From the NCBI GenBank assembly GCA_029851415.1, contig CM056741.1, positions 62,362,282 through 62,426,281 on the forward strand: DNA of 64,000 bases. The letters are read 5' to 3'. Below the pieces are notes generated by a model, which was given only the letters and a program-made list of their open reading frames with translations, made no database searches and had not been told where the DNA came from. The stretch is from Eretmocerus hayati (taxonomy: Eukaryota > Arthropoda > Insecta > Hymenoptera > Aphelinidae). This document shows, piece by piece, positions 44,680 through 56,664 of the stretch; the stretch's first letter is position 1, and each line of letters begins with the position of its first letter. Both the position numbers and the translations under genes were made by a program.

Positions 44680-47600
44680 GGATGCAACAAATGCGAGATG
44701 AGTTGGAGGAATTTCATGGATATCGCTCTCAAGTACATCGCACGGGATGAAGTTATGACCTAATAGAGTGTAGAAGTTTTGTTGGGAGAGTTTTTGAGCT
44801 TCCAATTTGATGGATGGGTGATTTTCGAGAGATAGGCATCAATTTACGAGCTGTTTGAATGATAACGATTGCATCCAGCGTGGATATATATTTTTTTTCG
44901 TTCTGCAAGAAAGAGGGAAGTTATAGGGTGATGAGTTTCAGGTTCCCATCTTGTAACCCGTTGACACCGAATATTGAGACCATCACAGAAGTGTTATTCT
45001 CTGTGATTGATGGTCATTTCCAGTGAGAGTCCTTGAAAGATATCCATCAAATCCAAATTCATTTCGGTGGTTGGAAAACCCCAGATTCAGGATCCTCAGC
45101 ACTGTTAATTTCTCAACAAATCTTCCTTGATGAGCGAAGAATGAGAGCGAAGATCATTATAGTCACTCAAATTCATAAATTCTGATGACGTCGTTGATAT
45201 CAATCCATTTTTTTAGCCTCGAGAAGTTACGCTAAAATCCAAACGTTAGTCCTGAAATTGTGAAATTGATAAGTTGTTTACAAACCTCCATTTTGTACCA
45301 CAGTAAGAAATTCTGCGTATCAACTTCGCCCACTGGCTTATATCTGTTTGGAAATTCAATCATTTTTTACTAGTGTCTGGAAGAGACGTAAGGGCCCAAA
45401 TATTGAAATTGGAACGTGATGCATTAGAATTCTCGCTCATTGATTATAGTTTGCCTACAAATCGCACCAACCGCCAGTATTATTTTTTTTTTTCAATTCC
45501 AAGATCGAATAAGCCAGCTATACAAATCGTTCGGCACACCATCCTGTGATTTTACAGCTATACTCTTCGTTTCCACACTTTTGCTTACTCTTGGAACATC
45601 AGCATAATTCCTTCAAGTCGCAGCCTATGGAGCTTTTCATCAAAACAATACTCCATTGTGTATCTTTGCCCGTACCGTACAGCTTACTTTGAGCAGCTTC
45701 TAAAGCGGTAATTTACCCAAGAACCGCCAATCCCTGAATCAACATCTTAATTTCAGTAAGTTACATTCCGCAGACTCTATAACTTCACTGTTTCATCGCT
45801 GATATCTTATAATTTTCCTCAGATACAGAAAACGCGTTAACTGTGTGAGTAAGTATTTGTGCAGCCATCTGGAAGCTGCTCTTACATCACTCGTATCTAA
45901 TCATCTAAACTTTTCTTGCTCCATTGTAATACCAAACGTGTTTATTCACAGTATCTAGTGCAATTTCCATAAAGCCCTCGAGGAGTAGGCAGCTTCAAAT
46001 TCTAAATTTTCCATGCCAGTAAGTTCATCTCACATTATTTACGGAAAATGCGTAACCAACTCAGTAATCATAATATCACAGAGATTAAACACGCAGATAA
46101 TTATGGATGTAGCATACCTAAAAAGAGACAATGTTTTGTATCCCATGGATTCTCATACTATGATTTCATCATCATGATTTTGGTTATCCTCTTACTATCA
46201 CGGAAAAGAAAATTGCCTCATAGCAAGTCACAACAAATTCAGATCTATCTTGGGATTGGTTCGACTGAATAGTTTTTTCCTGTCAAGATGAGCAAAAATT
46301 CCGTGGAAGATCATGATGGTATACGAAAACAGCTTCCACGGGTTGAGGCATACCTAGTGGACGTGTTGCGAATTCTCAAATGTGGATTAGATTAGCAATA
46401 TCTTTGAAACATCTCCTCAGTTCTCTACTGAGTATAAAATAATGTAGGTGAGAATTGAAACAAAAGTGAAAGGTCGTCTCATCCTCTCTGCTAAGTCAAA
46501 AGTCGGTCTCAACTGCACAATCTGTTACAAGGTCTGTGCTGTACTTGCACTTGCGCAAAATTCTTGGCAGTCGCACAGATATACATGTATTGATACAACA
46601 ATAGATCTCTATATCATATGTCTGTGTCTAAAAAGTATTAGTGCTTTGACGTTCTCATTACTCAACGACACTCCAATCAGCTCACATCTTTCATGTGAGA
46701 CTAGAATATTGCTGTTCTTTTTTTATTTTAGCTGATCCAATATTGTGATGAATTTTGAGACCTTCATGCGCTCTTTCTCTGATATCACATTCTCAATAAG
46801 TCTATTGTAGTTTCGAATTTCTTCATCAATTTCAGGATATTGAGTAAAATATACAGTGCCTTGAGATGGTTAGATCTCAGAATATGTTTCGGAAAGCCAA
46901 TAGTATTACATCAATCAGTGGTGAATTCTGATCTACTTGTTAGGGTTGATTATCTTTGCACAGATTCAAAATTATCTCACCGCATTTCATCAGGGGATGA
47001 GAATTTTGAGTACATCATTCCTAAAATATAAACAAATAGTCCAATCGAATGATGAAAATCCATCCTGTAATAGTCTCACTACACTGATTTGATTCATCTG
47101 AGCGGATCAGATTATCTGAAAAGGTGCCGATAATTGAAGGAATCGATTCGTACCATCTTCTGCTCAATCAGCTTTCGTTCCGCTCATGAACTCCTGTGAA
47201 TTCAGTTTGATAATCCTCGAGCATTAAATTTCAAGCACCTTTGGATTATTATTGAATTATCGACTTTCCTTCAATGCGCGTATTCCAGGACAGGGTACAA
47301 CTCATTCATGATTCGTGAAGATTGACGGAAAATTTCTAGGATCCAGCCGAAAATCTGGTTGATTTCTTCGACGAAGATAAAATTTTTGAATGGACTGCCA
47401 CGTACTTTTCAGTAGCTACAGTTCCATCTTGAAGTGATTACTCGTTACAGTAACTAACTTGATTTTCAATTATCTCTTCTCCTCAGCAATCTTCTCAATC
47501 TTGACGTTACATCTCTGCTATCCATTGATGATCTGATTTTTCTTGTCAAGTTGTAAGTGTCGTCCGACTTCAGATATGCCATCCCAGTAACCGACAAATT

Positions 47601-47990
47601 GATCATTTCCATTTGAATTAGGTTCATTATTATCGAACTGTGCTCATTAGGTAAGATACGACGATTCTGAAGGATCATTAGGACGTAACGACGTTCGTTA
47701 TCCGTCGAGCTTTTCCAACTTCTTTTCTTCCGACAGCATTTAACGAGGCTCTAATCGTCAATTCTTAAGGGTCATTGTTTCTTGAGTACTACGTCGATCA
47801 GAAGAGCAATCTTTTTCCTCCGGATCTCGGTCACATTACACAGTATTTCAGCTTCTGTAAGTTTTGGAGTCGTGTAAAATTTGCAAAAATGAGTGATGCT
47901 TAGAAATATTCTCAGCTTCTTTATGCATCATTTTTTATTTGCATAACAGTTGGTTAACTATCACAGCTAACAATTGGACTAACAAGCTCT
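44680..47990. other. Unassigned sequence, no gene recognised
   Basis: 3.3 kb of AT-rich sequence. Frames at 46048-46272, 46448-46735 and 46840-47031 on the plus strand are short and unrelated to any family I know. A T-run lies at about 45483-45495. Confidence 0.4.
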
Positions 47991-47999
47991 CTTAACTTC

Positions 48000-48115
48000 T
48001 CCGAGTGAGATTTTTCACTCGAATTCCGAGTGAAAGTCCATCTCACTCGGTAAAGAGTCAGATATCAAAAAATCAAAGATTTCACTCGGAAGTTCAAGTG
48101 AAATCTCACTCGGAT
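48000..48115. mobile_element. Small MITE with CACTCGG motifs
   Basis: The left end reads CCGAGTGAGATTTTTCACTC and continues GAATTCCGAGTGAAA; the right end is its imperfect complement. The terminal repeats are about 40 bp each in a 116-bp element. CACTCGG or CGAGTGA occurs about six times in both orientations, so each terminal repeat also folds on itself. Confidence 0.65.
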
Positions 48116-48119
48116 GCAA

Positions 48120-48510
48120 GAGTGAGACGCTCAAATGAAATTTTAGGTTATGTTTTTAGCCGCTTGTTTGTTACTGATGGATCATCGCGTAGCTTCCAAA
48201 GTGGAAAATGGTAGGTTTCCTGCAATATTTGTTGTTGAAAAACTGAGCGAAGAAATGTCATAATATCCTCTCCCATAAGTTTTAAAAATGTACAGCCCAA
48301 TATTATATCATATTACGCATTGTCAAACAATTGATCAGCCCGATTAATATACACGATGCCTTGATACCGGGGAAATCTTGATTCCACTTTTCTAATTGTT
48401 TCACTCGAATCAATAGCTAGTTTTCATATCTTCATTTCCATATAATGCGACACGTATAAAGATACACGGTGCATCATTCCCATGAGAGGGTGCTATGGAA
48501 CGACAATTTC
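48120..48510. other. Unassigned sequence
   Basis: AT-rich; no gene recognised. Confidence 0.4.
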
Positions 48511-48512
48511 AA

Positions 48513-48588
48513 CAGCAGCAGTAGCCCAGTGGAGAAGCAGTCCGATTCACAAGCAAGACGACCTCAGTTCGATTCCCCGTACTTCCCA
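48513..48588 (+). ncRNA. tRNA-like sequence, probable SINE head
   Basis: A box TAGCCCAGTGG (48521-48531) and B box AGTTCGATTCC (48565-48575) lie about 34 bp apart. The acceptor arms do not pair convincingly, so this is a SINE head or a decayed tRNA gene. The body may continue into about 48690. Confidence 0.5.
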
Positions 48589-48699
48589 AATCACTAAATT
48601 CTCGAAGTAATCATGCCACTGCGGGTGGAGTTGTTTTTACTTTCACGATCCTCATGAAAATCAGCCTGGGCATGATGTAGACTCTTTTCTAATTCACAT

Positions 48700-49225
48700 G
48701 GTTACAAGGGAAGTTGCACCAACATAGCTCTAACACACTATTCTAGAGCGCATTCTGGCCAACTGTAAAACTTTTCCTCTCTCAACTTCGTTACTTTTTC
48801 TCCTCCCTCTGCTGCCTTATACTCCTTTCGATACTGCTCTTTTCTTCCTTTTTTTTGCGAACTTTGGGTCACTCGTCAACTCGAATGACTTACGACTTTA
48901 ACGTGTTGCATAGTCTGGGTGAGTTACGTCTACTTACAATCAAGCTTTTTTTCTGCTCGTTCAATTCGATATTTCCATCAGATGGTATTTGTCGTATTGA
49001 TTATAAGATTCAATGCACAGATAGACAAACAGAAACTAGCTGTCTTTCTCACTTTTTCTCGCTTGTCACATTTGAAATCCTCATGTTTCTATCAATATCT
49101 CTCATGTCGCACTATTCATTAATAGTCGATAGTGGATCGAAGACTAAGATGATAGTTTCCACTCTTCGGTAATCATCCAAATGTTATGAATGATGAGAAC
49201 TCCTCTTTTTTCTAAATTTACGAAC
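48700..49225. other. Unassigned sequence
   Basis: Pyrimidine-rich at 48780-48860; overlapping plus-strand frames of 105 and 67 aa without a recognisable domain. Confidence 0.4.
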
Positions 49226-49226
49226 T

Positions 49227-49895
49227 TGACGCGTGCACTCACGCATATCTATTTTTCCCGTCGAACACAAATTGTTTTTCAAATGAATCAATTAATTCAT
49301 ACAATCGCACATGTAAAATTATTACATACATACATAAAACGTATTTCTGCGTTACAGTAACGCCACTCACCATTACATAACAATGCGACACACAGTACCG
49401 TTGTCCATGGAAACGTAGCTTACGATTACTTTACACAGTAACACTGCTTACATTGTAACGTTACTCAAAATTATCGTGATCATTCAGGTTACCACCCACC
49501 TCACCTATATGAACCCGAGCACTCTAACCATAAGCTCAAGACATGGTTCATTTTCGTCTTGTCGTGATGATTCATATCCCACAACTTTGGCCCCTCCGTG
49601 GCCACGCTGCTCCAATATTCCGACGTACTCCTCGTGCCGTCAAGGACGTGTCGTCACAGCGACCTGGAAACATTTTCAGACTGATCATTTGCGTCACGCA
49701 CTTCGGTTACTGTGTGATATTTGTGTCAACATATTGTGAGTGAATTCACACAAAATGAACTTCATCAAACTCAACTACGCCAACCGTATCCTCTCCAACG
49801 TCCGTGTTGTGCCAAACGACAAGGAATCCTAGGGAGCGCCACCAACGACCCCACAATTCATCAATCATCCAGCCTTGTCAAATTGGCGCCCAACG
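49227..49895 (+). mobile_element. Possible LTR fragment with primer-binding site
   Basis: TGGCGCCCAACG at 49884-49895 is the same tRNA-Lys-type primer site as in the complete LTR element, here on the plus strand. The three bases between it and GTCA (49877-49880) fit the usual LTR end. A plausible start is TGACGCGTGC at 49227, which resembles TGACGGGTGC of the complete element and would give an LTR of 654 bp. Inside are short palindromes built on GTTAC/GTAAC: 49349-49363 with 7-bp arms, and GTAACGTTAC at 49455-49464. No second LTR or interior follows, so it is a remnant at best. Confidence 0.4.
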
Positions 49896-49929
49896 CAAGG
49901 CCCAACCTCCTTTGACAAGTTCTTACCAG

Positions 49930-52370
49930 TGAGTGTTGAAATGTTGTGGAACATTCACAGCAAATCATGTTTCTTGGAGATTCTTATTAATTTTACGCAT
50001 ATTTTTTAATAAATGTAGATCCATATTGATTCTAGTACAAAAATGTGATCAGAGAAATTACTTTACTTGGATATTTCAGTCACAATTATATCGACGTTTG
50101 GCATTTCAGCTGTACTATCAAGGTACTTGAAACAATACTACATGCGTGCATGTAAGTGACGCATGTATCTATTGAGCCTTCAACATCAATTGATCAATAG
50201 ATCTCATGTCAAAAGCTAGGCTTGTTAATGAAAATCTCTCTACAAGGAGAGCTATTGAGTGAACGATACCGTATCTAGGGGATCCGTCTATTGCTTTGAT
50301 AATGCATGAGAGCACAGCTTCTCCGTGATTGAACTTGATCCGACTAATTAACACGTTCTCCCTCTTCTTGTTCTTTCACTTCACATCGTGAATGCCATCC
50401 AATCGAGTGCCTATCTCATAAAGACCTGCTCTAATATTTTTCTACGTCTCAATGGTCACTCGGACTCAGAATGATTCGATCGACCATTGGTGTCATTGCC
50501 TTTTTCTATTCGAAATCCAAGCAAAAAGATGTTCTTTTTCTAGGGAATTTGTGAAAAAGAGTAATGTCTGGAAAATATTTTATTTAAATCAATTCTTACG
50601 GCTTCCTCTCGAATAATTTCGATATCAGTCTCTCTTTGACTTGAATCTAGATCAAAACCGAAACACAATTTTAGCCAATCATCGGTTATGCGATTGGTGC
50701 TATAAATTAGTTTTGAGTCAGTCGATAGACGACTTCTAAGTTGGAATCCATAAAGTTTTTTGTAGATTTTGTTATGGATTCAGATTTCAAACGTAACAAG
50801 TTGCCAGAAATATAGGAAACTACCAATTACCCACGATATCAAATAATTAGCAGAATTTCATTCATGTGGCACTGCAGAGAAGAAAATCTCTGTAATGGAT
50901 CATTTGTTTCAATAAATGATACCCGATATATCGGGATCATAGTTGGGATCGTCATATCGGGAACTATAGTTGTAAACCTTTAATTTGAAGAACCTGATGA
51001 ATATTCAATTCAGGGTGAACAACCACGACTGTAAATGATTACTTAGTTTCATTCACATAAGAAGCTCTGATGGGATTGCTCAGGTGCTTTTCTGAAGGAG
51101 AATTTATATCTTCTGCACAGTGTAGAAAGCGAGAAATGGGAAACAATTTTGTGAACGTAGGTGGAACTGCACTCCGCAGGTCTCATTCGGGTTGACAATA
51201 CAGCTCGGTTACGAACAAGAGAAAGAGAGAAGCAAGCTCAAGATTGCACGCTCTCATCTCGCAATGGGCTACACACAACCCTTCATTCCACCACCCATTC
51301 AGTAAAAACCGCGTCGATTCAAAAAATACTCTTCCACTCGGTGTTGTCTAACAGTACATCCCTCCAGAATCATTTCTTCGCAAACTGGGTCGAAAACTCA
51401 TGAAAGAATGAGTCGACTTTCTCGTGAACTATCAAGGGGTGAACTATGTATAGTTTCTATACTACCGATGCCTGTTCTGTTTCTAGCGTATTCAGAGGCG
51501 CGCAACTCTTGCGTAATGAGCTATCCGGGATAATTAAGCTTTCGATTCCCTGAGGCCCTTCATCTGCTCAACGTGCTGCTTGATGACAGCACTTGCGTTA
51601 CGAGGCTTCTGATGATGATGCATCATACGTGCCCTAGCTTGTTCTAGCGTTGATGAATATAACGACGCTGACAAAGACTCATTCTCTGGTACGATGTTGC
51701 TTGATTGAAGGCGAAATACATATAACCTATATCATAAGATGGTAATTATCTCGAAAGACTCATTAATAATTCAAATACAGTATTCGCGATGGAGAACACA
51801 GAGGGAAGACAAATTTGTTCCCAGATAACAGCTGAAAACCTACAATTTAAATTTGAATAGATTTATTTGTATTGATTTCTTCTCGTCTGATGCCATATTT
51901 AAAGGGACAGATTCAATCAAGTTTGCCTAGGGAGAATTATTTTTGGAGAAATTTAAAGTCGTCCAAATATACCTACCGTCATCCATTTTGAACAAGTTCA
52001 GCCAAACGGATTGAAAGTACATGATTTGTGTTCTGCCTGTAACAACGATTCCTGTTCTCACAAAAGTTTGACTCTTGGAAAATTGAATTCTCTGAGATGA
52101 GATATTTTATAAGAATATGAATATAGGAAAAGCACGGCTGTGATTGATAATTATTCTGCTCTTCATTCGTATGGTGAATAAATACTGGAATATTGTTTTC
52201 TATATCCCGGGTACCCGGTTCTTTCGCCTGTACCCGGCTGCTTCCAAGGGCATGCGGCAAGGAAACGTCCCACCAGTGCGTTGGTTCGGAATCCAAAACT
52301 GTTCCGTTCCTCCACGCCAAAAACCGAGTTCTGAGATCGGGACATGGCACTTGTCCGAACCTGCCACTCA
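49930..52370. other. Unassigned sequence
   Basis: AT-rich with short frames. The last 200 bp (about 52195-52375) are GC-rich, with open frames on both strands up to 130 aa (52371-51979 minus), but no family is recognised. Confidence 0.4.
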
Positions 52371-52375
52371 CAAAG

Positions 52376-53122
52376 CACGGTGCGCTTCTGAGGAGGATGA
52401 GTTTTTCAAAATTGTCAAAAGAAACTGAAAAGTGGATATTTTTCTAAGAAACTTCGTGAGCAGAACCTGATTTTGAGCAGAATCGGATCAGCTCCTTTTT
52501 TTGAGTGGTTGTCAGATTGATCATTCCCCATGTATTGCTCATGGAGAAATTTGGCGACTTGACGTTTTCTTCGCATCTTCGAGGTTTTACCGTAATTACT
52601 CAGAAAAGGTGGGTCATAGCAAAAAATGTCAAGAAATTTTTTTTATACATTTCTTGAAGAACAACAAGTGGACGTTATGAGATCAATAGAGAAACTCAGA
52701 CTGCCTCCATGATGTTGAAAGGAATAGTAGATAATTAGCAGAAGGCGCGAGGTTTTTCGTGAGAAACTTGAGCTTTTACTAACGGTATGTCAATCCCCTC
52801 GAGTTTTATGATTCATCTACCCCCCTTACTTTTTAGGTCTTGAAAAAATCTATAAAAAACTGTTCTTGACATTTTTTGCTATGACCCACCCTTTCTGAGT
52901 AATTACGAGAAAACCTCAAAATTGCGGAGAAAACGTTAAGTCGCCAAATTTCTCCATAAGCAATACATGGGGAATGATCAATTTGACAATTACTCAAGAA
53001 AAGGAGCTGATCCGATTTCGCTCAAAATCAGGTTCTGCTTATGAAGTTTCGTAGAAGAACATCCACTTTTCAGTTTCTTTAGACAATTTCGAATAACTCA
53101 TCCTCCTCAGAAGCGCACCGTG
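52376..53122. mobile_element. Foldback element of about 750 bp
   Basis: Left arm about 52376-52650, right arm about 52860-53122, separated by a 210-bp loop. Paired landmarks are CACGGTGCGCTTCTGAGGAGG at the rim, AACTGAAAAGTGGAT, GAACCTGATTTTGAGC, CATGTATTGCTCATGGAGAA and GGGTCATAGCAAAAAATGTC, each with its complement. No transposase is present. The right rim directly abuts palindromic MITE copy 5. Confidence 0.85.
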
Positions 53123-54297
53123 AAGGGGAGGACGAGATCTTTGGATCACCAATCTTGTCCAAAATTTTTTTACAGTTTTGTATTCCCTAGAGTGTGAAGA
53201 ATCCAGAGTACTTTCTTCAAATGGGCCCCCTGATTAAAGCTAAAGCCTATATGGGTAAGAATTACCCATGTAGGCTCATGTTAAAAAGTGATGTATTTAG
53301 ATATACTGGCAATGCTAACGTTTTTGCTTGTAGCTCCGAACAGAAAGCCCATTCGACGGAGTTACTTGACAGGGCCGCGTCGGGGCTCACGGCAGGTTGG
53401 TGTGAGCCGAGAGGCCGACCGACGGTCTGCCACTCAAAGTTCGAAAAGTCTTGACTCGTCACGACACTATCACACCTTAGGTCACGTCTAGAGGTCGAGA
53501 GTTGACAAATGTAAATGCGTAATCGATGAAAATGACTCGAAGTAGAAATGACACGACCGTGCTTCACATTAGACACTGTAGGACGTGCACTCTTGTGCCG
53601 GACCCTTTGAGTTTGAAACACTTGGCACAGAGCGACACCGAAGCGATCGTGGGCTTGGGAAGAGAAAGGGTTTAATTGAATACACGGGAGTTATGCACAC
53701 ACTTGACGCGGTAGCCGACATTACAATATAACTTAAGGTTTAACGCACACAGTACACACACTAATAGATTACAAATTAAGAACAAAAATGTAAGGATCGC
53801 GGCCCTCTGCAAGACCGCGGCGCAACGTGACGTGGATATAGCGTAAACGAGTCGGGGCGCACCGACGCGGTCAATGGCGTGACGCGCGTAGTGGCCTGTC
53901 CAAGATTTCGGTGAAAAGTGAGCTGCGAATGACGTGAATGGTTCGTATGAAGTGCCGAGCCAGTGCTCGGCCCGTCGTATATACCTACCGGGATGGTCAT
54001 CCGCGGAATCCGCGGATTCCGCGGATGCCGCAAGGGCATCCGGTAATTAGGCGGATGGCCACCGATTGATTCACCCGTGGGCATCCGCCAAAAACGCGGA
54101 TGCCGCGAACAACTTATGCGTGAACGAGCTTGGGTAGGAATGAAGTCTATTTGATTATGTATCAAATTGATATATGGGCGGATCATGGCATGAGCTGCGC
54201 ACGTCATACTCTGGATTCTTCATATTCTAGGTGACACAAAACTGTAAAAAAATTTTGGAAAGGATTGATGATCCAAAGGTCTGGTCCTCCTCTTGTC
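53123..54297. mobile_element. Palindromic MITE, copy 5, split by a solo LTR
   Basis: The left arm and core (53123-53366) and the rest of the right arm (54207-54297) are separated by the solo LTR. Arms pair as GGAGGAC.AGA.CTTTGGATC, TTTTTTTACAGTTTTGT and GAAGAATCCAGAGTA with their complements. The core at about 53240-53335 has CCTATATGGGTAA, TTAACATGAGCC in complement, and TATACTGGCAATGCTAACG, matching the core of copies 1-4. Without the LTR and one TACT the element is about 330 bp. Confidence 0.8.
53367..54206. mobile_element. Solo LTR, 840 bp
   Basis: Begins TGACAGGGCC and ends GCGCACGTCA, the same TGAC...CGTCA ends as the complete LTR element, and is flanked by TACT on both sides (53363-53366 and 54207-54210), a 4-bp target duplication. 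The sequence is otherwise different, so it is another family of the same type. It is GC-rich and holds a palindrome cluster: 53954-53971 (GCCGAGC arms), a perfect 24-bp palindrome at 54001-54024, 54023-54041 (GGATGCC arms) and 54080-54104 (GGCATCCGC arms). Solo LTRs arise by recombination between the two LTRs of a full element. The 143-aa frame inside is not recognised. Confidence 0.8.
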
Positions 54298-54299
54298 AG

Positions 54300-54680
54300 T
54301 GGAAAGTCGGAACTGATCTAAGCTTACATGGAACCCAGAGAGTCTCTCGGTTTCCCGAACAAGTCTTTCGGGCCTCGCGGTAGACCACTGGCTACCAAAA
54401 GAAGATGTAGGGTTTTTTTACGCTCCGGCAGGCGTCAACTCAGGTCAGAGGGTTGTCAAACGCCAAGGTTGGTTCACCGAAGTATCTTAACCCCCTTCGG
54501 GATTTCCAAGAGGGACCAAAGAAATACCGAGCAACAGTATTGAGTCCAGGCTCCTCCCTACCAGTTTCGGGCAGAAGTCCGGATACGGCGTCTTCTTGAC
54601 TGGAGCTGGAGGGTCATCACACCCCCGGATCCAAAAGTCCTTCTTGCGGTCTTTTATGATCAATGTAAGATATGCCTTAC
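54300..54680. other. Unassigned GC-richer sequence
   Basis: It ends at an ATTG/CAAT repeat and may be the 3' end of a second, unidentified retroelement; no coding match is recognised. Confidence 0.3.
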
Positions 54681-54696
54681 AATACCCTTACGGAAT

Positions 54697-55620
54697 ATAT
54701 TGATTGATTGATTGATTGATGGTCCTTTACTCGTCCGCAAACAAAAGTTAAAGATACATACATATTACATTCACATGTATCAGTCTCATGAGAATTAATA
54801 AATTCTCCTTCAAATAGATAATTAATAATTCTCGGTTTGGTCAAGGACAAGGTATATCACAATTCGTGAATAGTCATATGATACTAAAAATAAAATAATA
54901 GCATCGAGGGTGAATACTCCATATGTTACAATACAATAACGTCGACAAGGGCTCGCAAAAAATATCACAATCATAAATGAGTCTCATAACGCAAAGTCAC
55001 GTATGAAGGATAATCCTCTTCAGTTGAGAGGAAACAATTAAAAAAGAAAAGAAAAGGAAAGAATATAAGAACAGATAAGAAAAAGCCCAGGTCGCTTGAA
55101 GATTGAAATGTTGCATCCCGCTCACATCAATCCTTTGTGGAGGTTGCTCGAACAAGAATTCTTTGATTGTCTCCTTGAACAATGGAATTTTCTGATCCTG
55201 CCGTAGACCCGAAGGGAGAAAGTTCCACAGGCGAGCACGTTGAATTTGGAACGATCTTCGGCCATATTCGAGTCTTATCCTGGGAACTTGGAGTTTTTGC
55301 TCTTCGGCATTACCCCGAGAAGGGCGATCGGACTGTTACCTGGTAAACATTGCAGCCAGGTAGCCAGGTTCTCCCATATGCATGATCTTGTGCATGATAA
55401 TGGCTGAAAAGTACATTCGCCGCGAATCAGTACGCAACCAGCCCAATCTTTCCCTAAACGGAGTGATATGCTTGTCCCTCCTAATATCAAAAATGTATTT
55501 CACGCACGCATTGCTCAGTCACTGTATTCGTTGAAAATAAAGACAGTAGAGGGCAATATTATTCTCTGTTGTGTCTCTGACGAGTTTACAACAGCAAATC
55601 ATTATAGCAACAACGTATAG
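54697..55620 (-). mobile_element. Degenerate LINE 3' portion with (ATCA)n tail
   Basis: On the minus strand, translated in pieces, the end of a LINE ORF2 is visible: NACVKYIFDIRRDKHITPF then LGWLRTDSRR with YFSAIIMHKIM (about 55515-55375), and, after a stop and frame change, RARLWNFLPSGLRQ with FKETIKEFLFEQ (about 55250-55150). This is the C-terminal region common to Jockey/CR1-type elements. Two stops and at least one frameshift make it a pseudogene. The 3' UTR ends AGTAAAGGACC and (ATCA)n at about 54720-54697. The fragment at 7889-8018 belongs to the same family. Confidence 0.75.
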
Positions 55621-55624
55621 GATA

Positions 55625-56525
55625 TAGAAGAGTTGGGCGTCTTGAATTCACAGATAATTCCTCAAACCCCCTCACGGGTACCATTTCGGTTAAAATCCTT
55701 CTGATTGCTACAATTAAATGAAGAGAGAAACGTTCCTCACAAAGACAAACTGGAATAGCTTTTTACATTAATTTGCTTGTTAGACGGATACTCGAGCTTG
55801 CAAAATATCAAACGGCTGACTGTCTCAAACAAACGTACAAATATCCAGGAATGGATTTGTTTTAAGCTCGGGAAGGATTCCATCCACCTGGTGTGGGCTT
55901 TGTGCTTTAAGCGTCAGACTGTATAGACTAGATGGGAAAGCCGGACTTGCGGTGGTTGCAATGCGGGTCCAGGGGTATATGGTCTACACTGTCCGAGCTA
56001 ATCCGCCCGTATAATTAACCGCACCCAGTTCTCTATTCCTCTGATGGGTGCCCAAGCGTACGTGTGTGAGTGTATGGATGTGTCTGTTTGGCTTTGGGGG
56101 CTAGTGCGCGCATCTGCCCAGGCTTAATCACGCCGGAGATCTTTTCAGAATGTGATTTTCACGACTTATCTCAACCCCGACTTTGTCTCCTCTTAAATAG
56201 AGAATTTCTTCAAATTCACATGCACTGAAAAGTATTGGGTGCATGGTTTGTATTAAATTATTCCATTACCGGATGAGCATCAAACATCAGATCATTCCAA
56301 AGCATAGTTTCACAGCTGGTTGACCAAATGTCATTAGCTAATACTGTTTCTGATGTGGTCTCTTGCAATCCAATTTATTTAGGAACTACTATTCTACCCC
56401 ATACTTTTTACCTTGTGAATGTATTTTAACAAATTATTTGGGTAAAACTACTACTATATTAGCTATGAAAAGACCAACACACAAATAAGGAAAAGGTGAG
56501 CCCAACAAAGCCAAAAATTGATATT
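55625..56525. other. Unassigned sequence
   Basis: No gene or repeat recognised; a GC-richer patch lies at 55880-56130. Confidence 0.4.
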
Positions 56526-56528
56526 CCC

Positions 56529-56659
56529 ACTCCCTCCGCCCGAATCAGTGAGAACCTCTCCCAATCGCTGATTTGCAGTACGATTTCATTGATTCGCAGA
56601 AAAATTCACTGCAAATCAGTGACTGCGAGTGACTCTCACTGGTTTGGGCGGAGAGAGTA
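56529..56659. mobile_element. Stowaway-like MITE, 130 bp
   Basis: The left end ACTCCCTCCGCCCGAATCAG and the right end, in complement ACTCTCTCCGCCCAAACCAG, pair, as do the inner segments CTGATTTGCAGT and ACTGCAAATCAG. TA follows the right end in the expected place; the left has CA. The CTCCCTCCG start resembles Stowaway MITEs of the Tc1/mariner group. Confidence 0.7.
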
Positions 56660-56664
56660 GACAA

